DNA of 52,499 nucleotides from Candidatus Nitrosopumilus sp. (GCA_028335865.1 JAOKTA010000003.1:1-52499), one strand, 5' to 3'. Shown: positions 28,926-39,328, numbered from the stretch's first letter. Notes: generated by a model not told the origin, from the letters alone. Translations and numbers: made by a program.

Positions 28926-29069
28926 TCAATTCTTACTGATTGTTAGAATTACATCTTCTAATCCCTGATAACATACTACTTCATACGGATAACTTACCTT
29001 ACAAAATTTACATTTAAGCACGAATAATCGCCCTATACCCCATTTATCTGAACAATCATAATTTGACAT
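28926..29069 (-). CDS. Small CxxC protein MSNYDCSDKWGIGRLFVLKCKFCKVSYPYEVVCYQGLEDVILTISKN
   Basis: 47-aa ORF. Confidence 0.5.
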   Translation of the reverse strand: MSNYDCSDKWGIGRLFVLKCKFCKVSYPYEVVCYQGLEDVILTISKN

Positions 29070-29149
29070 GCAAGCTATATCAAAACGGTATCAATTTTGA
29101 TACACTCTCCTTCTCTAAAGTTTAAAACAGTTGGTTACAATCGTACACT

Positions 29150-29794
29150 GTGAAATCAATAATTCCATTAAGATATTATCGTGATCAAATCCCTGAAGTT
29201 CAAATTAAAGATAGGGGCAATGACGGAGTGAAGTTTCAAACAATCTACAACAAATTTGTAGAACTTGGAATCAAAGGCGCTAGAAATAAAAATAAAGTAA
29301 GAGGTGATTTAGATTATTACGTCGAACTGGGATTTTTTATCAAATTCCAAAATGAACACCATCAACCACTATACTACCAAACGCATATCGGAGGGGATCT
29401 AAAAACTGACATGTATCTACTTGAGGGAGTGAAATTTGTTAAATCATTACTTGATACAAAATTTAAAAAAATAAATGACGAGTGGGAGAAAATAGATAAG
29501 AGCAAAATATTCTACAAACAGAAAACTTTTGGTAAAGGAAAATATCCCAAACCTACTAAAAAATTGGAAAGATGGATTATGCTATTTGATCCCGTTATAG
29601 TAATTACTCAAAATTTAATGTGGACTAGGGAAACTATGGACTATGATATGCTGAAAGATGATTATTCTAAACTCATTGCAAACACAATCAAAGAGTTGAA
29701 CAGATTTGCAAAATTAGTACACTCAACAAGTGAGGACAATGAAAGAGCCGTTGAGGTGATATTTGCTAGAATGCCTTTTAGAATGACTTTCTAA
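29150..29794 (+). CDS. Hypothetical protein with wHTH-like N-terminus (GTG start)
   Basis: 214-aa ORF. Confidence 0.65.
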   Translation: MKSIIPLRYYRDQIPEVQIKDRGNDGVKFQTIYNKFVELGIKGARNKNKVRGDLDYYVELGFFIKFQNEHHQPLYYQTHIGGDLKTDMYLLEGVKFVKSLLDTKFKKINDEWEKIDKSKIFYKQKTFGKGKYPKPTKKLERWIMLFDPVIVITQNLMWTRETMDYDMLKDDYSKLIANTIKELNRFAKLVHSTSEDNERAVEVIFARMPFRMTF

Positions 29795-29811
29795 TCTAGT
29801 CAAGTTTAGTG

Positions 29812-31089
29812 TCAGAACGGGGTGGTAAAAATAAATTTTAATAAAATAAAATACACTGCAAATCCTGATAAGAATAAAATTCCAGATATGCTCAGAATTT
29901 TCAACCATATTGCAGGTTGATGGGACTTTTCCAAATATTTTCCAGTTACCAGCCTATAGTTGAAAATTGCAATAACGGGGGCTATTACAAATGAAAGGAT
30001 TGTTGCAAAATCAATTAACTCCTTCAGATTATCCCCAAATTGAAGCACAGTTACCAGTGATCCTGAGGCTAAAATTATGAGAAAAACAGTGTATAATTTT
30101 CGTGAACTTTTAATCTGATCTGTGTTATTTTTTCTAAACAGTAACTCTACTGTTCTGTTAAGGGCCCTAGAATATCCGTCAAATACGGCAAGAATTGTTC
30201 CGAACATCACAGTAAATGCCGATGCAGCGATTACAATGTAGCTCCAATTCCCCATTACACTGGAATACATCGTAATGATTGCATGGGCAAACTGGGAATT
30301 GTTGTTAGGAAGTTCTTCACCTGAACCATAGAAGATGAAAGTACCTAGGGTGACAAACATTATTGCCAAAATTCCTGTTAACAAGTAAGAAATTCTAAAT
30401 TCCAATAGAGTTTCTTTCAATTTTGGTTTGTACTTTGATTGTTTTATTTTCTCTAATGTCCACAGACTGTTCCAACTTGACAAATCAATTGCAGTAGGCA
30501 TCCACCCCATCAATGCAAGTAAAAAGAAAATTCCCGTTGTCGTCCACAGTTCTTTTGGAATGAAATCTTTTACGGGTTCTATTGGCCCGTTAATTACAGT
30601 AAGTGAAAATGCCAGTACAGTAGATACAACTAGGACAGTAACGATAATTTTGATCAGGTTGTCCAGTAGATTGAATTTGCCTATTGACAAAATCAGCACA
30701 CATGAAATGAATAACAGTATGATAGACCATTCCCCTAAAAATTCTAAATTAAATAAATTCTCAAAAAATCCAGCAGCTACAAACCCTACAGCACCTGTTA
30801 CAAAAAACATCGAGCATACAGTAATTATCAAATACAAAACTAGGATTGGAGTTCCCAATTTTTTGTAACCGTCAATTATGCTGGTTTGAGTTGAATTTGC
30901 ATATCTGGAACCATATTCAAAAAATGGATATTTTAGTACACTGACCAGTACCACAAATCCAATTATCATCAATCCAAAATCGGCACCTGCCCTAGTGGAT
31001 TGGATTAGGTGTGACACGCCTATCGCAGTACTGGCAAATAGCAGTCCTGGGCCGCTAATTTTAACAATTTTTGATACAGCCTCTATCAT
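29812..31089 (-). CDS. NRAMP family divalent metal transporter
   Basis: SGPGLLFASTAIGVSHLIQSTRAGADFG, multiple TMs. Confidence 0.85.
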   Translation of the reverse strand: MIEAVSKIVKISGPGLLFASTAIGVSHLIQSTRAGADFGLMIIGFVVLVSVLKYPFFEYGSRYANSTQTSIIDGYKKLGTPILVLYLIITVCSMFFVTGAVGFVAAGFFENLFNLEFLGEWSIILLFISCVLILSIGKFNLLDNLIKIIVTVLVVSTVLAFSLTVINGPIEPVKDFIPKELWTTTGIFFLLALMGWMPTAIDLSSWNSLWTLEKIKQSKYKPKLKETLLEFRISYLLTGILAIMFVTLGTFIFYGSGEELPNNNSQFAHAIITMYSSVMGNWSYIVIAASAFTVMFGTILAVFDGYSRALNRTVELLFRKNNTDQIKSSRKLYTVFLIILASGSLVTVLQFGDNLKELIDFATILSFVIAPVIAIFNYRLVTGKYLEKSHQPAIWLKILSISGILFLSGFAVYFILLKFIFTTPF

Positions 31090-31136
31090 GAGTATGAATT
31101 AAAAAATTGTTTTGAGGTATTAAAATTAAAACATCA

Positions 31137-31772
31137 TTACAGTGGTTTGTTATCTGAATTTTTCTGATGATTTTCCGTAAACCCTAAGACAATGGAGTTG
31201 ATACTTGCCAATTCGCCATAAAGTTCACCTATGCTCAATGACAGTTCAGTCCCATCTGGCTCCTCGTATGTGAATTCAAAATTATTATTTATCCACCAAG
31301 AATCATTTTTTAAAACATTTCTCAAATCTACATTGAAAAATGTTCTAAGACCTGCTTTGTGAAATACGGGTATTCCGTTATTTTTGTAATCTCCCAAATG
31401 GTCAATCATTTCATTGTACCCCGGTTCCTCTTTTACCATTCCAAGTTTTTCAAAATTTAAAGAAAATTTCAAACATGATTTGTATATCTCAAAATATGAC
31501 AATGTCCCCTGAGCAAACATGCTGATCAAATCAAACATCATGGATTTATCAAAATCTTCAACTTTACTTCCGTCTGACATGTGTTGTTTCAAAAGAGATA
31601 TTTTGCTTTCAATTGATTTTTTTTGCAATTCTATTCTGTCGATTCTTTTTTGAAAAGAGTGATAGACCAGTCCGGTTTTTTTATGAATTAGTTCGTGGGA
31701 TGCAAGTAATGGAAAAATTTCTTTATCAAACTTTTCTCGATATTCCCGTAAAAGATCAGCATATGCACTCAT
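31137..31772 (-). CDS. Hypothetical protein
   Basis: 211-aa ORF. Confidence 0.65.
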   Translation of the reverse strand: MSAYADLLREYREKFDKEIFPLLASHELIHKKTGLVYHSFQKRIDRIELQKKSIESKISLLKQHMSDGSKVEDFDKSMMFDLISMFAQGTLSYFEIYKSCLKFSLNFEKLGMVKEEPGYNEMIDHLGDYKNNGIPVFHKAGLRTFFNVDLRNVLKNDSWWINNNFEFTYEEPDGTELSLSIGELYGELASINSIVLGFTENHQKNSDNKPL

Positions 31773-32009
31773 TACAAATCAAAGTCAGCTATCCTGATAA
31801 AAAAATTACGGGATTGTAGAGTTTCAATTATCATCATATGCTACGGATGTTGTGTTGAATCATGCATTTTGTTGCAAATTAGATGTGTTTCTAGCTCAAA
31901 CATAGAATATGTGCAAATTGTACTAATTTTTAAAAAATGATGTTTTATTTTGTGATATGTGAGATCTTGGCGTAGTGTCTTTTTTTAACAGTTATGACAT
32001 ACTGTAATT

Positions 32010-32108
32010 ATGGAAAAAAACTGGTTACAAGAGGGTGAAAGTGGAAAAAGTAGATGGTGTAACCACGCAGAAGAAGATCCAAAAGACGAAAACGACCACG
32101 ACTGTTAG
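32010..32108 (+). CDS. Small protein MEKNWLQEGESGKSRWCNHAEEDPKDENDHDC
   Basis: 32-aa ORF. Confidence 0.3.
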   Translation: MEKNWLQEGESGKSRWCNHAEEDPKDENDHDC

Positions 32109-32327
32109 GCCCTAGACCAAGTTTAGTGTTGTATTACGATAGAAGGAAAATTTCTTTTGGATCTAGTCCATATTTTCTAGCATCAGGCGGTCAAGATTGA
32201 ATTCGATAAAGCCTGACTTTTTTACACACTTCGTATCCATTAATCAGAATTTTATAAATTCCAAATAGATTTTTTAGATATTGAAAATATTGAATGTCTT
32301 TTTTAGTGTGACATCTGTGGGACTATC

Positions 32328-32555
32328 ATGGGATTGCTTGGAAAGAAGAAAGAAAAGTGTGAAGCTTGCAACAAAGCCTTTGAGATTCACGATGAATTTG
32401 AGGAGCATAAAAAAATACACCCTCCAACTAAACCATGTACAAAATGTTCTGGACTAATGCAATGGGAAAGACAGCAAGCCCCTCTTTATTGGAATCTAAT
32501 CTATGTGTGTCGAGAATGTGATTTTATTGGCGAAATGTGGAAATACCATCACTAG
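32328..32555 (+). CDS. Zinc-finger protein (C2H2-like plus zinc ribbon)
   Basis: CEACNKAFEIHDEFEEHKKIH...CTKCSGLM...CREC. Confidence 0.7.
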   Translation: MGLLGKKKEKCEACNKAFEIHDEFEEHKKIHPPTKPCTKCSGLMQWERQQAPLYWNLIYVCRECDFIGEMWKYHH

Positions 32556-32695
32556 TCTTTTTTTGTACTAACGTAACCGCACTGTTTGCATTCATAGCGA
32601 ATATCCCCCTCTTTCAAATCATTTTTTCGCATCATAACAACTACCGACTCATGACATTGTTTACAAACCCCGTTAGGAAAATTACTATCGTCCAT
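32552..32695 (-). CDS. Small zinc-ribbon protein MDDSNFPNGVCKQCHESVVVMMRKNDLKEGDIRYECKQCGYVSTKKD
   Basis: 47-aa ORF, two CxxC pairs; convergent with 32328. Confidence 0.6.
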   Translation of the reverse strand: MDDSNFPNGVCKQCHESVVVMMRKNDLKEGDIRYECKQCGYVSTKKD

Positions 32696-32748
32696 GAATT
32701 TGTTTTTCACTCATCAAATATAACCAAAACTTGTGTGTGCTATCTTTT

Positions 32749-33906
32749 TTAGATTCTCTTTCTAATTCCAACAATAACTATGGCTGGAACTCCCAGATAC
32801 ATTCCAAGGTTTAGTGCGATTACTGAGAGTCCAAGTCCCAATACTTCTGATTCAGAGTTTGCGTTCTCCATTATTGCAAGTGATGAAATCATTGGGGTAA
32901 TTGCAAGTTTTACTACTTCTTTGAACATTGGATGTTCTCTTTCCATGTCTGCAATTGTCGGACTAAATGAATAGTAAACGTCATTGAATGTTCCCATAAA
33001 TGCAGTTCCAGATTCTGTTTGTAGCAGTTGGTTGTCCCTTAACTCTCTGAGTTGTTGAACCTCAGTTGCCATCTCAGAACCGTAAGTGGCTGTTGCAATG
33101 AGGCAACCTCCGCCTCTAGGAATACCTGGATTGGTAGAAGCCGTAGGGTCAGAGCTAGATATGCAGTTACCCTTGAGGAATACTTCGCCAAAGTTTGTTT
33201 CAGTGGATCCTTGAGATACTATTTGTTGATTTTGAATTAGATACATTTCCAAGTAGCCCTCTTGTGTTAATTTTTGAATTTTTGTACCAAACATGCCCTG
33301 ACTTCCCAGGGTAGAATTACATTCAAAAATAACCTCATCGTTATTTTGACCAATTATTTCAGTAAAATCAACATTTGAAGTCTGATATGCACCAGACCAG
33401 TTAGTATTAGAAAATATCAATAACTTTGCTTTTCCATCAGGCATTTCCATATCCAATTCGGATTGTACAATTTGTTCTATTGTTTGTGGCCCGCTACTTT
33501 GCACGATGGCAGGCTGTGAAAAAACATGCGTTCCCACAATAGACATTTCATCATTTGATCTTTTGAAAGGAATGGTGATAGTTCTGTCATAAGGTGTAAT
33601 GGTCTCGTCATACGAAACAAGTTGCATTCCCCGAATAAACACGTCAAAGTCAATGTCTTCAGAATCAACTTTTGCATCAATTATGGATCTTGGCAATGTT
33701 ATGATTAATTCGCCTCTTGCCCTGGCATCAAGGGAGATAAGTAAAGATGCGTTCTCAGAATCTATTTCAAAGTTTAAAATTTCTCCGCCGCGAATAGTAT
33801 AATCAAAATCATCAAATTGTTGTGCAGCAACACTAGGAACCACAACTCCAACCATGGCGACAATTGCCATTACAATAATCAATACAGGTTTCAATATTAT
33901 CCTCAA
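32749..33906 (-). CDS. Secreted CFI-box-CTERM domain surface protein
   Basis: Signal peptide, GGGCLIATATYGSEM, near-identical C-terminal domain to 18016 protein. Confidence 0.85.
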   Translation of the reverse strand: MRIILKPVLIIVMAIVAMVGVVVPSVAAQQFDDFDYTIRGGEILNFEIDSENASLLISLDARARGELIITLPRSIIDAKVDSEDIDFDVFIRGMQLVSYDETITPYDRTITIPFKRSNDEMSIVGTHVFSQPAIVQSSGPQTIEQIVQSELDMEMPDGKAKLLIFSNTNWSGAYQTSNVDFTEIIGQNNDEVIFECNSTLGSQGMFGTKIQKLTQEGYLEMYLIQNQQIVSQGSTETNFGEVFLKGNCISSSDPTASTNPGIPRGGGCLIATATYGSEMATEVQQLRELRDNQLLQTESGTAFMGTFNDVYYSFSPTIADMEREHPMFKEVVKLAITPMISSLAIMENANSESEVLGLGLSVIALNLGMYLGVPAIVIVGIRKRI

Positions 33907-34265
33907 ATAGGTCGCATATTTATGAAATTAGTTGATTTTGATGACTGATTTTAAGAAATTACTCTGATTTTAAGAAAAGAGGCTTCATTCTATGATGTTC
34001 AACTTATGGGGCAGTCTCTTTTTTATCGCGGTGAATTTGTAACATAGGAAAACTAAGATTGGGGATTTTAACAAAACCAGCAAAATCAGATAGTCAGTTG
34101 ATTCCAACATATCTGCTACTACGTTACAACATAAAAAAGAAAAAAAGTTATGACAACTGGATTCCAGAGGCGCATTTGAGAGCAAAATGCGTTTACTGCC
34201 CTAGATCTTGACGTTTGTTTTGATGTTTAACCAAAGTTAATGAAGAACAATATAATCTGTAAATC

Positions 34266-34475
34266 ATGACAGAGCAAAATAAAGAAGATAATTCTGAATT
34301 ATTACTTGAATTGGTTGACAAAGGAATTGCGTTACAAAGAGAAGAAAAACACAAAGAAGCAATTGCATGCTTTGATGAAGCAATTAGTATCGACAAAGAC
34401 ATGGGCGGTGAAGCAGATTCGAACCTACTGCTTCTCAAAGATAATTCATTGAAAAAAATAGGTAAATCAGATTAA
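34266..34475 (+). CDS. Short TPR-containing protein
   Basis: KGIALQREEKHKEAIACFDEAISIDKDMG. Confidence 0.65.
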   Translation: MTEQNKEDNSELLLELVDKGIALQREEKHKEAIACFDEAISIDKDMGGEADSNLLLLKDNSLKKIGKSD

Positions 34476-34489
34476 GCAAAATAATTTAA

Positions 34490-35095
34490 TTATATTTTAA
34501 ACTCTTCAGATTTTATCGCATGCTGCTTGAAGTATGTGTGAATTGCTTTGATAGTCACATCGTCTTTATTTTTACCAGTTACAGCGTTCATGATTTTTTC
34601 AATGTACGTGTCTAGCTTTTTGATTCGCTCATCTGCAACGCTACTAGAAATTAATGATGATTTCTTTTGATAATCTAATTTGGCTTTGACCATGTTTGCC
34701 CGCCTTACTTCTTCATTGACATGCTCCAACACATCAAGACATTTTTGTCTTAAACCCTTGCCGTCATTTCTCATTATTCCGGACAATTGACTTAGATTGT
34801 GTAATTCAGTTTTCTGATTCATTTCAAAGGCGTCCATTAGCATCGTAAAATCAAATTCACTTTGTGCTTTGTCCTCTTTTCTATAGAATAATTTGTTTTG
34901 TTTTGGATTAGTTTTAAGATAACCCATTGCAAGCAATGCCTTGCAACTTTCAATCATTTGTGCTTTATCTGTTCCAATCTTTTTGTGTAGATCATTGGTG
35001 GATATCCAGTTGGAAGTTTCTTTCAAGATTGAATCATAGTTTTTAGTGGTCAATGTCGATTGGATAATTTTCCAATAGATTAGTATTAGTTTCAT
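34490..35095 (-). CDS. Hypothetical protein
   Basis: 201-aa ORF. Confidence 0.6.
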   Translation of the reverse strand: MKLILIYWKIIQSTLTTKNYDSILKETSNWISTNDLHKKIGTDKAQMIESCKALLAMGYLKTNPKQNKLFYRKEDKAQSEFDFTMLMDAFEMNQKTELHNLSQLSGIMRNDGKGLRQKCLDVLEHVNEEVRRANMVKAKLDYQKKSSLISSSVADERIKKLDTYIEKIMNAVTGKNKDDVTIKAIHTYFKQHAIKSEEFKI

Positions 35096-35291
35096 ACCTG
35101 ATTTTGAGAATCTGCAGTTTTGTCTTGCTGCATCTGCGGATATTAAGTCGTCTTATCGTGCCCGTGTGCACATATCGTGCATATTGTCGCACAATTACCC
35201 TTCCCACCGGAGAAAATAATGACTTGCAGCGGCAGAGTTTTAGAAATATGTTGGATGCGACTGTTAATCCAAAGTTAAAACGATAATGAAA

Positions 35292-35621
35292 CTAGAGTAC
35301 AAATGTTCGAATTAATTCAATTGCACTATCCTTCAATTTTATTGAATAACAGTGTGAATTTACATCATTGATTGCAGCCAAATTATTGGCAAATACTTTT
35401 TTGCTGTGACCGCCATAAGATGCGTTATCTGATTCATCAAAACAAATAGTCATCTGCTTCATGCTTAGTTCATTCTTTAAAAGAAACGCAATAAACTTTT
35501 GATAGTTATCCGTATTAACCCAGTCTATTTTTTTCTCTTCGCTTATTCCAATCCAGATCTCAATAGAGTTTTGGTATAGGGCCTTTTTTCTTAATTCTTC
35601 TAATATCAATAATGTTCTCAA
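35292..35621 (-). CDS. Hypothetical protein
   Basis: 109-aa ORF. Confidence 0.5.
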   Translation of the reverse strand: MRTLLILEELRKKALYQNSIEIWIGISEEKKIDWVNTDNYQKFIAFLLKNELSMKQMTICFDESDNASYGGHSKKVFANNLAAINDVNSHCYSIKLKDSAIELIRTFVL

Positions 35622-35783
35622 TTCTATCGGTTATTTATCAAATTACTTTTACGGGAAAAGTCAACCCATATCGCCTGTTGGGTTATACGATTACCACATC
35701 TATGCGGTAAACCATGACTAGGGATGCCATTCATCTTGAAATGCCATTTGTGGAAAGTGTCAGTTAGACTGCGTTAGAGGACG

Positions 35784-36089
35784 TTAGAAATTGATCAAAA
35801 GTCTAGAATTTGTTAATTTTTTAGTAGGTTGATTAGATATTTTTCCGTTCCAGATAGAATAGTTTTCATGTATGCTTTCATCTTCAGGTAAGAACTCGTA
35901 CACAAATTTTCCATCTTTTAATTTGTCAAGCAGCATGGATTTGACATCATCAGAAATGTTTCTGGGATAAAAATCGTATTCAAATTTTTCATAGATGTAT
36001 TTTTTAATGTATGATTCATCTTTTCTTGATTTAATCCACCATTCTGGAGAGACATCCATGTAGAATTCCAATTCCCCCATATTTTGCAA
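35784..36089 (-). CDS. Hypothetical protein
   Basis: 101-aa ORF. Confidence 0.5.
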   Translation of the reverse strand: MQNMGELEFYMDVSPEWWIKSRKDESYIKKYIYEKFEYDFYPRNISDDVKSMLLDKLKDGKFVYEFLPEDESIHENYSIWNGKISNQPTKKLTNSRLLINF

Positions 36090-36166
36090 AGTAGTCTATT
36101 GTTGATATGGATTTCCTCTGTAATTGATTTTCTTGTCTTTGTTGTTTTAAGGATCTATTTTTTTCA

Positions 36167-36925
36167 TCAATCATCTTTTACTTCAATTTTATTTTTACCA
36201 AATTTGTTGTATCCCTCTTCATTGTATCCCTCATTGTTGTAACCCAGATGATCATACCCGAGTCTATCGTACCCGTCTTTGTCATGCCTATTACCATCAT
36301 ACCCGTCTAAACCATACCCGTTACTGTCATACCCGTTTTCATCGTACCCGTCCTTGTCATACCCGTTTTCATCGTACCCGTCCTTGCTGTAACCCTCTTT
36401 GTTAAACCCGTTTTTGTTGTATCCTTCCTTGCTGTAACCCTCTTTGTTAAACCCGTTTTTGTTGTATCCTTCCTTGCTGTAACCCTCTTTGTTAAACCCG
36501 TTTTTGTTGTATCCTTCCTTGCTGTATCCTTTTTTGTTGTAACCCTCCCCATCAAAAGTTATTCCTGTATCAATGTGAATCCCATCAGAAGAAAAACCGC
36601 GATTATCATGTCCTTCCTTGTCATATCCTTTTTTGTCATACCCGTTTTTGTTATACCCATCATCGTCATACCCCTTGTTATCATATCCCTCTTCGTTGTA
36701 CCCCTCTACGTTGTACCTGTTTTTGTTGTATCCCTTTTTGTCATACCCGTTTTTGTCATACCCGTCCTTGTTGAGTTTCTTTTTGTCATACCCCTTGCTA
36801 TCAAACCCGTTTTCATCAAACCCGTTTTTGTTGTATCCCTTTTTGTCATACCCGTCTTTGTCATACCCGTCTAAATCATACCCAAACTTGTCAAATGTTT
36901 TAGTAAATTTATCAAACAGTCCCAT
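36167..36925 (-). CDS. Pentapeptide-periodic (Y/F-D/N-x-x-G) repeat protein
   Basis: Dozens of GYDKDG/GYNKNG/GFNKEG units; in-frame 45-bp tandem duplication. Confidence 0.75.
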   Translation of the reverse strand: MGLFDKFTKTFDKFGYDLDGYDKDGYDKKGYNKNGFDENGFDSKGYDKKKLNKDGYDKNGYDKKGYNKNRYNVEGYNEEGYDNKGYDDDGYNKNGYDKKGYDKEGHDNRGFSSDGIHIDTGITFDGEGYNKKGYSKEGYNKNGFNKEGYSKEGYNKNGFNKEGYSKEGYNKNGFNKEGYSKDGYDENGYDKDGYDENGYDSNGYGLDGYDGNRHDKDGYDRLGYDHLGYNNEGYNEEGYNKFGKNKIEVKDD

Positions 36926-37070
36926 AACAGAAATTCATGAATTCAATTTAATTAAGCATTTTGATATGTGCTTTTAACAAATTATTTCTTTGAATTCTTT
37001 TTGGTTTTTAAAAATGATTTTTTCTTTGAAGTGCATGGAGTAATGGCATGCAGTCTTTTTTTGTAGGTCA

Positions 37071-37214
37071 CTATTCGTCCTCTTCTGCTTGTTTTGAAAT
37101 TTTCTCCATTGCTATGAGGATATCTTCTTCAGACATGCCCTGGTCTTTCATTCGTTGCATGATGTCCTTTACAATCCCTTCAATCATTTCCTTTTTTTTG
37201 ACTGCGTCTAACAT
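37071..37214 (-). CDS. Small acidic/helical protein MLDAVKKKEMIEGIVKDIMQRMKDQGMSEEDILIAMEKISKQAEEDE
   Basis: 47-aa ORF. Confidence 0.5.
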   Translation of the reverse strand: MLDAVKKKEMIEGIVKDIMQRMKDQGMSEEDILIAMEKISKQAEEDE

Positions 37215-37306
37215 GAAATGTCAACAACACCCTAGTATTTGAAAATATAGGCGTGAAAACAGGCCAATCGTTCAAGAATTATTCTAATTTTAATCCCAGA
37301 TCGATT

Positions 37307-38101
37307 TTATTCTAAAAGATATTCTGGATTTTCCTTACAAACTTCCTTCATTGTTTCATACGTTTCTTTTTTCCATAAATTGTCCTCAATGCCCCGAAAC
37401 TCTTTCATCATTTTAGGGAACATCTTTGTTAATGCAAGCTCCATTTCTCCAGCATGTCTTTGATAGTCTGTCTTTGTAGGTCTGCTCATTCTCGGCATAA
37501 CATCAAGAGGGTTTGTTTCTCTTTTGTCTTCTTGGATATTTTGCAATAATTTTGTTTTGACTTGATTTGAGAATTTAGCAGAATTAAGATTGTTCTCAAA
37601 GGCCATGGCATTTCTTAACCATAATTCTTGGTTTTTTGGATCATTTCTTCTTCTGTAACTTGCAAGGATTGTTTGTAAGGAGATTAAACCAAACTTGAAT
37701 ATCATTTCAGATATGTCATTTTCAGGTTTAGTAAAATATTTTTTTATCTTAGATAGTTCTGACTTCTCAACGTACAATTGTTGAATCATAAAGGAAGTGA
37801 AATCTTTGTATGCATATGCTTCAAATTGTGCAGTAAATTTTTCTACATCTGCAACAAGGTATCTGGGATCTTTTGGTTTAACAGTTACATTCTTGATGTT
37901 GTCATCTTTTTCCAATTGTTTTAGAATTCCGTTGATTCCCTCTTTGGAATAGTTCGTCTCTATACTTCTATGAATTTCTGCCAGACCCACTTCCTTGGTT
38001 TTATCTTTCAACATGAATAAAATTATTTTTGATTTTACGGATTCATTGCTTTCATCTTTTTGTATGGCCTGATTCGCTATTCTTTTAGATGACATATCCA
38101 A
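37307..38101 (-). CDS. Hypothetical protein with wHTH-like N-terminus
   Basis: 264-aa ORF. Confidence 0.65.
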   Translation of the reverse strand: MDMSSKRIANQAIQKDESNESVKSKIILFMLKDKTKEVGLAEIHRSIETNYSKEGINGILKQLEKDDNIKNVTVKPKDPRYLVADVEKFTAQFEAYAYKDFTSFMIQQLYVEKSELSKIKKYFTKPENDISEMIFKFGLISLQTILASYRRRNDPKNQELWLRNAMAFENNLNSAKFSNQVKTKLLQNIQEDKRETNPLDVMPRMSRPTKTDYQRHAGEMELALTKMFPKMMKEFRGIEDNLWKKETYETMKEVCKENPEYLLE

Positions 38102-38212
38102 ATATGTCAGGTACCGTTGTTATATTAACCAATTTTTATGCCTAACTTTGTGAAAATATCTAAAAAGCGCACAAAAGATCATGTTTATTTTATTGAAACA
38201 CCATACTGAGTA

Positions 38213-38620
38213 GTGCAAAAAACTGAACCAGACATGACTCTAATTGATAGGGCTACTTCAGCAAAAAAGACATTGATTCGAATGTCTAAAATCATCAGAA
38301 ACTCCACCACACATGATCCTGAGAGTAGAAGGTCTGAAACAATGAGGAACATTGCACAAATTATTGAGGAGTCCAGTAATTCAATTGAGATTGAAGAGAT
38401 TGTCAATCAGGTTTATTCAAATCCAGAATGGTTCAAATCTTATTATGAAATTTCAAGACCCGTCGGAAATATCATAATTAACAAATGTTGTCAGAAACAA
38501 GAAAAATTCATCATAACTTATGATGTAATGTTTGGGGACGAAGAGAAATGGTTAGTGTGCGATGAACACGAGAAAATGGAATCATTTTCCAAGTACATCA
38601 TCGATAAGAAAAGTATCTAG
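38213..38620 (+). CDS. Hypothetical protein
   Basis: 135-aa ORF. Confidence 0.6.
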   Translation: MQKTEPDMTLIDRATSAKKTLIRMSKIIRNSTTHDPESRRSETMRNIAQIIEESSNSIEIEEIVNQVYSNPEWFKSYYEISRPVGNIIINKCCQKQEKFIITYDVMFGDEEKWLVCDEHEKMESFSKYIIDKKSI

Positions 38621-38663
38621 GTTTTTTACTGTCGTTAAGTTTTCCAGGTATTTTTTTTAATTA

Positions 38664-38876
38664 CTAGTTTTCAACAACTAAAGTTACAACAATTTCAGTT
38701 TGATCATTTTCAAGGTCATCATCTAACATGATTTGTTTATCCACCAGCTTGTACTCCTCAATTAAAGACCCGTATTCATCAAACCTTCTAACTAGTTTGC
38801 TTTTTGGAAGAACAACTACATCGCCGGCGCCATGATAGATTTCAACTGATTCGCCATTTTTTATTATTATTTTCAA
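38664..38876 (-). CDS. Hypothetical protein
   Basis: 70-aa ORF. Confidence 0.5.
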   Translation of the reverse strand: MKIIIKNGESVEIYHGAGDVVVLPKSKLVRRFDEYGSLIEEYKLVDKQIMLDDDLENDQTEIVVTLVVEN

Positions 38877-38964
38877 TCTGTCTACTAATTTAAAATTCGA
38901 TATAAAAAGTTGATTTTTCTATTTAATTTTCAAACATTATTTCTAATTTTAAAAAGAGTAGTTT

Positions 38965-39126
38965 TCATGTTGCATTCTCCAGTAAATCCCTCACACAATC
39001 ACCACATAATCGGTCATCTTCGCTCATAGATGATGGTATGCTCATTCCAAACATTGATTCTAAATTTTCTGATGAAAATTTGTCAATTCTTTCCAATTCT
39101 TTTTTGCATTTAAAACAATCAACCAT
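38965..39126 (-). CDS. Small CxxC protein MVDCFKCKKELERIDKFSSENLESMFGMSIPSSMSEDDRLCGDCVRDLLENAT
   Basis: 53-aa ORF, two CxxC pairs. Confidence 0.6.
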   Translation of the reverse strand: MVDCFKCKKELERIDKFSSENLESMFGMSIPSSMSEDDRLCGDCVRDLLENAT

Positions 39127-39328
39127 TCTAGTTTCTAATTATTTCTAGTAGATTAGTATTATTTTCCATTAATTTATGCCTGGATAACTATTTTCTAACA
39201 TAATTCTGAGCAATTTTTTATTGATTTGATACGGTTTTTTTTATCTTTGTGTATGTAGAGTCCACAAGATTCTTAGTTTTGTTAGTGATCAGACACAAAG
39301 ATAATTCCAATATCATATTCAGGGGCAT

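Noticed and set aside
35140-35200. GC-richer patch TATCGTGCCCGTGTGCACATATCGTGCATATTGTCGCAC with short repeats
   Set aside because: Short imperfect repeats only; no consistent structure or gene could be supported
36300-36560. CRISPR-like periodic repeats at 36.3-36.9 kb and 43.0-43.4 kb
   Set aside because: Period is a multiple of 15 bp, units are coding and degenerate, and there are no unique spacers
36575-36977. Plus-strand ORFs rich in SYPFLSYPS / VIPVFVIPV (36575..36874, 36618..36977)
   Set aside because: Antisense shadows of the GYDKDG repeat gene on the minus strand; periodic DNA keeps all frames open
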